Assembly: GCA_028564925.1 (NCBI GenBank)
Contig: CM053028.1
Span: forward strand, 364,658,012-364,722,011
Direction: 5' to 3'
Source: Lithobates sylvaticus
Lineage: Eukaryota > Chordata > Amphibia > Anura > Ranidae
Length of the DNA: 64,000 nt
The notes below the pieces were generated by a model that saw only the letters and a list, made by a program, of their open reading frames with translations, had not been told where the DNA came from and ran no database searches. Positions 56,784 to 64,000 of the stretch are shown here, piece after piece (position 1 is the first letter of the stretch; the number at the start of each line of letters is the position of its first letter). Position numbers and translations under genes: made by a program.

Positions 56784-57949
56784 TTAACCACTTAAGCCCC
56801 GGACCATTTGGCTGGCCAAAGACCAGAGCACATTTTTCGATTCGGCACTGCGTCGCTTTAACTGACAACTGTGCGGTCGTGCGATGTGGCTCCCAAAGAA
56901 AATTGACATCCTTTTTTTCCCCACAAATATAGCTTACTTTTGGTGGTATTTGATCACTTCTGCGGTTTTTATTTTTTGCGCTATAAACAAAAATAGAGCA
57001 ACAATTTTGAAAAAAAAGCATTACTCTTTGCTAGAATACAAATCCCCCAAAAATATATAAAAAGAAAGTTTTTTTCCCCTCAGTTTAGGCCGATACGTAT
57101 TCTACATATTTTTGGTAAAAAAAAAAAATAAAAAAAAAAATCGCAATAAGCGTTTATTGATTGGTTTGCGCAAAAGTTATAGCGCCTACAAAATGGGGGT
57201 TTTATGGCATTTTTATTCATTATTTTTTTAGTAGTTATGGCGGTGATCTGCGATTTTTATCATGACTGCGACATTATGGCGGACACATGGACAATTTTGA
57301 CACATTTTTTGGGACCATTGTAATTTTTACAGCGATCAGTGCTATAAAATTGCACTGATAACTGTAAAAATTACCCTGGCAGTAAATGGGGCTAACCACT
57401 AGCTGGCTAGCAAGGGGTTAAGTGTGTCCTAGGGAGTGATTCTAACTGTTAGGGGGCATGGCTACATGTGACACATCACTGATCATAGCTCCCGATCACA
57501 GGGAGCTATGATCAGTGACACTAGGCAGAACTGAGAGATGCTTGTTTACATTAGCATCTCCCCGTTCTTCCTCTCCGTGAGACAATCGCGGGTATCCCCA
57601 AGGACATTGAGTATGTGGGACCCGCGATCCTACTCACGGAGCTTGCAGCGCGCACGTGACCACATGGCGGCAAATTCAAAGGGACGTACCTGTATGCCCA
57701 TCCGTGCTATTCTGCCGACGTAAATGTACATGTAAATGTAAAGTGCATTTTTGCCCTAAATATTACATATGAAAAATCGCTTTGCGAATACTGTGTGCCA
57801 AAAAATTACAACACCCATCATTTTTTTCTTCTCTAGGGCTTCTGATTAAAATATAGACTGTTTGGGAGTTCCAAGTAATTTTCTAGCAAGAAATAAATAA
57901 AAATTGTGATTTTTACATGTATGACAGATTTGGCCAGGTAAGTGGTTAA
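56784..57949. mobile_element. Long MITE, TTAACCACTT family, copy 2 of 3
   Basis: Starts TTAACCACTTAAGCCCCGG and ends GGTAAGTGGTTAAC, sharing its last bases with the start of copy 3. Internal blocks as in the other copies. No transposase frame. Confidence 0.7.
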
Positions 57950-58950
57950 CCACTTCAATACAGGGCACTTAAACACCTTCCTGCCCAGACCAATTTTGAG
58001 CTTTCAGCGCTGTCACACTTTGAATGACAATTGCGCGGTCATATAACACTGTACCCAAATTAAATTTTTATCATTTTTTTCCCATAAATAGAGCTTTCTT
58101 TTGGTGGTATTTGATCACCTCTGCGGTTTTTATTTTTTGCTAAACAAATAGAAAAAGACCGAAATTTTTTAAAAAAAATGTTTTTTTTTGTTTCAGTTTC
58201 ATAACTTTGTAAATAAGTAAGTTTTCTCCTTCACTGATGGGCACTGATAGGTCCGCACTGATGGGCACCGATGAGGTTGCACCAATGACGTGGCACTGAG
58301 GTGGCATTGGTGGGCACTGATAGGCGGCACTGATGGGCGACACAGATTGGCACTGATAGGCGGCACGGATGGGCACTGATAGGCGGCATTGTTTTTTACT
58401 GATGGATGCCAATCAGTGCCAAACAATAATGCATGCCAATCAGTGATGCCCATTGTGGGCACTGATTGGCATCCATTGGTGGCACTGTGTGTCATCCCTG
58501 GTGGTCTAGGGTGGCATACCTTTTGATGGGCATCCCTGGTGGTCTGGTGGCATCCCTGGTGGTCCAGTGTGGGCATCCTCGGGGGGGCTGCGCTGATAAT
58601 CGATCAGCACAGACCCCCCCTGTCAGAGGAGCAGCCGATCGGCTCTCCTCTACTCGCGTCTGACAGACGCGAGTGAGGAAAAGCCGATTACCGGCTTCTC
58701 CTATTTACACTGTGATCAGCCGTGATTGGACACGGCTGATCACGTGGTAAAGAGTCTCCGTCGGAGACTCTTTACCAAGATCGTAGTTGCGGGGTGTCAG
58801 ACTGACACCCCGCAACAACGATCGCCGCGATGCGCGCCCCCGGGGGCGCGCAGCGGCTCAAAATCCTGAGGACGTCATACGACGCCCTGTCAGGATTTTA
58901 CAACCACTTTGCCACCGTCATTTGACAATGGGCGGGCGGCAAGTGGTTAA
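57945..58950. mobile_element. Long MITE, TTAACCACTT family, copy 3 of 3, with internal minisatellite
   Basis: Starts GTTAACCACTTCAATACAGG and ends GGCGGCAAGTGGTTAA. The interior includes a GGCACTGAT-type minisatellite (58236-58590) and strong hairpins (for example GAGTCTCCGTCGGAGACTC near 58752-58770). Confidence 0.7.
58236..58590. repeat. Minisatellite GGGCACTGATAGGCGGCA-type
   Basis: Irregular tandem units around TGATGGGCACTGATAGGCGG, then GGCATCCCTGGTGGTCTGG units, inside the third long MITE. Confidence 0.75.
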
Positions 58951-59086
58951 ATCAGAATACATTTTAAAAAAATGTTTTCTTTTCTTTGTATGGTTTCTTA
59001 AAACTGACTAGATATGCAGATCTTTAGTCACACACAATCTACATATGAATGAAACAGTAAACTGAATTTAACAATGACTACATTGT

Positions 59087-62000
59087 ATTTTCCTGTCGGA
59101 TCATGGCAGCATACACTTTGTGTTGTGACTCCGCCTCCACAACCTGATAGGACCACATAACTATAAGAGGACGATACGGCCCCCCGCCCCAGTATTCTCT
59201 TATTTTTCCTCACCTGTTGGGACCGCACGGATCATCACCCCCTTACCGCATCGCTCCAGCCAGGTTCTAGCCTCTCCTGGATGGAAGTCCTTGCCGGTAC
59301 AGCCTCTAAAGCTAAATGGAAGGAACCCCACTCTGGTGATCTCAGGGGTATCGTTATCATTTGCTCTGTTATTACTGCCTCTGTGTAAAGCCTTAAACAG
59401 GCTTAAAGCACTGTTATGACTGCCTCTGTGTAAAGCCTTAAACAGGCTTAAAGCACTGCACTATTGCCTCTGTGTAAGCCTTAAAACAGGCTTAAAGCAC
59501 TATAATAAACTGACCGTTTCTCTTTCTCCAGGGCAGATATACATTTCTACCATGTAAGCCTTAAACAGGCTTCTTTATCCTGCAGTGGTCTCCCATCTTA
59601 ACTGTCATTTCCTCCTGTTTACCTTGTGTCTTCTATAGCGCCGCTGGGCCCTGTAGTCCCTCTGCATGTGGCTTCAGGTCGAGCGTCCTGGCGTTCCCAT
59701 GCATGCGCATGCGCGAGCAGGACGCGCCAAATTTAAAAGGGGAAAATTCCCTTTTTCACTCTACACTGCTGCAGCTGACAGGAATTTCGTTTTTTCACTG
59801 CAGACTGGCTCTCAGCTCATTCCCCAATAGGTAAGTGCCCTTACTTGTTATTGCACTGTTTCTTCCTCCCCCCCCCCCCCCTTACTCTGCCTGTCTTCTT
59901 ATCTCATCCCAGGCTGTCTATTACATTCCTATGGAGACCACTGCCCCAGCAGATCACTGCCAAGTCAATAGGTAAGGGGGAGGATAGACTGGTAAGTAGA
60001 GAAGATCGAAAAAGAGAGCAGGATGTCACTAATGCTACCTAAAAATGGTTAGCCCTGTCAGGTCCTCAAGATCTTCCAAGTCAGGACGCAGAGGGTCCTC
60101 GCGTGGAAGAAGCCGCTCAGGCCGCAGACGAAGCCACTCAGGCCGGAGCAAAAAGGAGTCACTCAGGTCATAGAGGGAGTCGCAGAAGAAGTCGCTCCAG
60201 GTCCTACCCAAGACGCAGCCGCTCCCACCGCAGAAGATCGCCTGCGCACAGACACCGTTCACCGGCGACCCACTCCCGGCCTACTGCTAACGCCTGCTGG
60301 ATATGCGGGACCATCGCCCTCCCAGATAAGCTAGCCTGTCGCAGGTGCTTCAATGAGGCCACCAGAGCCCAGAGAGCCTGCGGGGATGTCATCCCCACAG
60401 CTTGCCCCAGACACGGAAACATCCACTATTAGTGCCTCCCCTGCCCCCCCCCCCCCCCAAGTACGTCAAGGAAGCAGGATTCCCAGTCGGATGAAGAGGA
60501 ACTGGAGGCATCAGCAGGCTTCGACTTCTCCCTAATAGAACCCTTCGTGAGATCTGTGAAGGAGGCGATAAACTGGGAGGAGCCCCAGGAGATCCAGCAG
60601 AAGCGAAAGAAATACTTTCCCAATCTCAGACGAGACCCAGAGGCCTTTCCCTTCATCGAGGAGCTAGATGATCCGATTAGGGAGGAGTGGCAGAGGCCTG
60701 AAAAGAAATCAAGTCTTAATAATAGACTTGCCAAACTATACCCCCTTAAAGAGCCCAAGGTCAAACCGCTGGTTACCCCACCTGTAGTGGATGCATGCCT
60801 CATGCGCCTGGCCAGGCACGTGACGCTTCCCATCGAGGATGCCGTAACCTTTAGAGACGTCCTGGATAGGAAGATCGATACAGATCTAAAAAGAACCTAC
60901 CTAGCGGCGGGAGGAGCATGCAGGCCGGCCGTGGCACTCGCGGCTGTGGGCAAGGCCATCTCCAGCTGGTCGGCCAGCACCAAAAAGCTCATATCCGAGG
61001 GCACAGACCAGGAGAAGTTAGTCAAGGCCCTGCAGGAGCGAAGTCTCGCAGGGGACTTTGTGGCAGAGGCCTCTGTAGATGTAATAAAATCTACATCCAG
61101 GGCCATGCTATCCTCCGTTATGGCCAAACGGGCACTCTGGCTAAAGCCTTGGGCAGCAGACCCTGCCTCCATGTCCAATTGGTGTTGCATCCTTTATGAT
61201 GGCGAAAACCTTTTTGGGGCGAAATTGGACTCGGCCATATCTAAGGTGACTGGCGGAAAATCGGGGCTTATCCCCTCGGATAGAAGGCCAAAACAGCAGA
61301 GGTCTCCCCCCTTCAGACGCAATCTCCCCGATAAGTACAGGGACGCAAAGGCCTACAGGCCTGGCAAGGAATATAGAAGGAATTGGAAGAACCCTCAAGC
61401 CTCCTTCTTGAGGTTCCAAAAGCCCAAGACTTCTACATCCACCGACCAGAAGTCTTTTTGAAGGTGCGCCCGCCCAGCCAGCAGTAGTGGGAGCCAGCCT
61501 CTCAAAGTTCAGGCTGCTCTGGGCGGAGACCATAAGAGATCCCTGGACGGTAGCCACTGTCCGGTTCGGGCACAGATGGTCATTCAAGGGACGCCCCCCG
61601 GGGGATCATTTTTGCCCGACCAGACTCCCATCTACACCGGAAACAAAGAAGACGTTACTAATAAATTACATCCAGGAACTGCTCCAAAAAAAGGCGGTAG
61701 TAGAGGTGCCCCTATCACAAAGAGGTCAGGGGTTTTACTCCCCGTTATTCCTAGTCAGGAAAAAAATCAGGGGACCTGCGCCCCGTCCTGGATCTGAAGA
61801 ATCTCAATCATTCCATCCGGGTGGAGTCCTTTAAAATGGAGAGTCTGCAGTCAATCCTCCAGGCCATAAACCTGGAGGACTGGATGCTGTCCATAGACCT
61901 CCAGGACGCATACTTGCATATCCCCATTCATACCGCATTACAAAAATTTCTCCGGTTCTCAGTAGATCAACGCCATTTCCAGTTCCTGAAGCCTTCCATT

Positions 62001-64000
62001 CGTAAATGTCCTGGGAGCGGTAGAGATTCCGAAGGTCGTTCTTCCAGTCATTGCGTCCTTGAGAGAGAAAGGTCTGAGGGTCCACCACTACCTGGACGAC
62101 ATCCTCCTCTCGAACAGCCAGGAGTCCCTTACTCAGCACCGAGAGATCCTAGTCTCCACGCTGCAGAGTCTGGGGTGGCTCATAAACTGGGGGAAGAGCA
62201 ATGCTCAGCCCACCCAGAGGATGGTCTTCCTGGGAGCCCTACTGGATACCCGGTTAAACACCATAGAGCTACCTCCAGAGAAGGTCCCCCCTCTGGACAG
62301 GAAAGTGAGGAGGGCGATTTCAGCAACATCTCTATCAGCCAGAGTGTGCCTCAGCCTCCTAGGCTCCCTGTCAGCAACCATCAGGATGGTTCAGTGGGCG
62401 TAATGGAACTCGAGACCCCTACAGACCTCGTTCCTACACCAATGGGACGGCTCGTCCATGTCCCAACTGTCCATATCCCACAGGAGGTCAAGCGGTGATT
62501 GGAATGGTGGACTCAACCCCGTAACCTGAGCAGATGCAGACACAGTCTCTCCCCCACAAGAAGTAGTTACTTCAGACGCCAGTTTGGAGGGATGGGGGGC
62601 ACACTATCTTCACCATGCAGCGCAGGGCCGCTGGCCATTCAGAGCACGGGATTCCCTCTCCAATGTGCTGGAGATGAGGGCAGCCTTCCAAGCCCTTCAG
62701 TTCTCTCCTGAGAAGGAAACAATTCCTCTTTAGAATGGACAACAAGGTGGCGGTTGCCTATATGAACAGGCAGGGGGGCACTAGGAGCTCCACCATGTTG
62801 CAGGAGGTCCGCCCCGTTATGGAATGGGAACAACAGAATCTTCTGGACTTGAGGGCGGGCCTACATCCCGGGCATCGAGAACCTCCTAGCCGACTCCCTC
62901 AGCAGGAGCTTTATCTCGAATAACGAGTGGTCCCTGAGCCCACAAGCTTTCACCCTCATTTCCCAGACCTGGGGTTCCCCAGACATAGACCTGGCTGCGA
63001 CACCGGCAAACTCGAAATGCCAGAGGTTCCTGTCAAGGACTTCCTTCCCCTCAGCAGAAGGAACAGATTGCCTCCAACATCCTTGGAATTTTCACCTCGG
63101 CTACATTTCCCCCCCGACCCCTCTGATAGCGAGATTCCTCTCGAGACTCAAGAGGTCAGCAGCGCTGGTAGTGGCTGCGATACCATTCTGGCCCAGGAGG
63201 CCGTGGTTCACCACCCTTCTACAACTGAACACGGCAGACCCACTCCCTCTCCCGCTAACAGCCGATCTGCTCTCCCAAGGTCAGCTACTCCACCCGAACC
63301 CGGGAAAACTACATTTGATGGCCTGGAGACAGAGGGCTAGGTACTTAGATCAGGGCTGCTCCCAGAGGGTAGTAGATACATTGCTCCAAGCCAGGAAGCC
63401 TACCACTAACAGCACTTACCGAAGGGTCTGGGAGAAGTTTGTTTCCTTTGCCCAACAAGGCTGGGATCCATTCTCCCTATTGACATCCCAAGTCTTGGAA
63501 TTCCTGCAGTCGGGACTGGACAAAGGTCTCGGCTCCAGTACCCTGAAGGTACAAGTCTCAGCCCTGTCCGGGATTAGGTGGGCCCAAGACGCCCTCATCA
63601 TACAGTTCCAGAGGGCATGTCTCAAATTAAGACCCTCTAGGAAACCGTCATTCCCGGCCTGGGACCTATCGGTTGTCCTGGAGGCCCCATCTAAGGAGCC
63701 CTTCTTTCCACTGGAGAACATCTCCCTCTGGGATCTGACACTGAAAGTTACTTTTCTGATTGCAATAACATCAGCAAGAAGGGTCTCAGAGATGCAAGCC
63801 TTGCTGGCCAAGGATCCATACCTGGTCATCTATCCAGACAGGGTAATCCTAAGACCATCGGACTGCTTTATTCCCAAAGTCTCCACTTCAACCAAGAGAT
63901 CAACCTGCCAGCACTTGTCACAGACCAGGGCGATCCTCACCGCCTGGACGTCAAGGGCAACACCCTGGAATACCTTTCAGCTTCCAAATCCATCAGAAAG
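59087..64000 (+). mobile_element. DIRS-type tyrosine-recombinase retroelement, broken, cut by window end
   Basis: Left terminal region from about 59087 (CCTGTCGGATCATGGCAGCA), a leader with short tandem repeats (59360-59510), a gag-like region about 60.04-61.46 kb (an arginine-serine-rich start with CWICGT ... CRRC, then NWEEPQEIQQKRKKYFPNLR), an RT about 61.56-62.40 kb (SIDLQDAYLHIPIH, HHYLDDIL), an RNase H region about 62.5-62.95 kb, and a tyrosine recombinase from about 63.33 kb running off the window (WEKFVSFAQQGWDPFSLL, FLIAITSARRVSEMQAL). Order and domains match DIRS1 elements known from frogs. It looks broken at several places. No integrase or LTR is present. The right end lies outside. 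Confidence 0.88.
59360..59512. repeat. Short tandem repeat in the DIRS leader
   Basis: Three units of about 46-50 bases containing TGCCTCTGTGTAAAGCCTTA followed by AACAGGCTTAAAGCACTG. The last unit is slightly varied. Confidence 0.8.

Noticed and set aside
61141-61587. 148-codon minus-strand open frame
   Set aside because: Antisense shadow of the DIRS gag-like region.

Overview
The window is vertebrate nuclear DNA, most likely from a ranid (true) frog. Two host genes lie on the + strand in the order kininogen-1 (KNG1) then EIF4A2, as in human 3q27. The rest is dominated by transposons typical of amphibians: sushi-like chromovirus, Tx1-type L1, DIRS, Penelope-like, Tc1-like, L2-like, and a large load of palindromic MITEs ending in GGCC...GGCC with TTA/TAA duplications. 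No bacterial-style operons, CRISPR arrays, tRNA or rRNA genes were recognised.

Layout. 1-5.6 kb: an almost whole Ty3/gypsy chromovirus with two LTRs, flanked by a 5-bp duplication. 6.0-21.3 kb: the 3' half of KNG1, namely the end of cystatin domain 2, two exons of cystatin domain 3, and the last exon with a divergent bradykinin-like segment, a Lys/His-rich stretch and the conserved PKCPG motif near the C terminus. Its introns hold MITEs, a Tx1 3' fragment and a minus-strand Tc1 fossil. 21.3-25.5 kb: intergenic or EIF4A2 5' region with an L2-like LINE on the minus strand. 25.5-37.2 kb: EIF4A2 exons 2-11, complete through stop and polyA signal. Its introns carry two SNORD2-type C/D snoRNAs, two pairs of duplicated H/ACA snoRNAs and one further structured RNA candidate. 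Exon 1 was not found. 37.2-44.2 kb: repeats, including a Tx1 LINE remnant split by an L2-like fragment and MITEs. 44.25-49.59 kb: a Tx1-type L1 with a 13-bp target duplication, interrupted by a 753-bp inverted-repeat element. 49.65-55.55 kb: a rearranged Penelope-like element folded into an inverted repeat, with a MITE and a Tc1-like transposon inserted. 55.9-58.95 kb: three long related MITEs head to tail. 59.1-64.0 kb: a DIRS-type tyrosine-recombinase retroelement cut by the window end.

The two host genes are functionally unrelated. KNG1 encodes a secreted thiol-protease inhibitor and kinin precursor. EIF4A2 encodes a cytoplasmic DEAD-box translation helicase that also hosts intronic snoRNAs. 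The most notable points are the unusual kinin sequence (RVYGLSPLR) and the paired duplication of H/ACA snoRNAs in EIF4A2 introns 8-10, which also carried along a scrap of exon 9.
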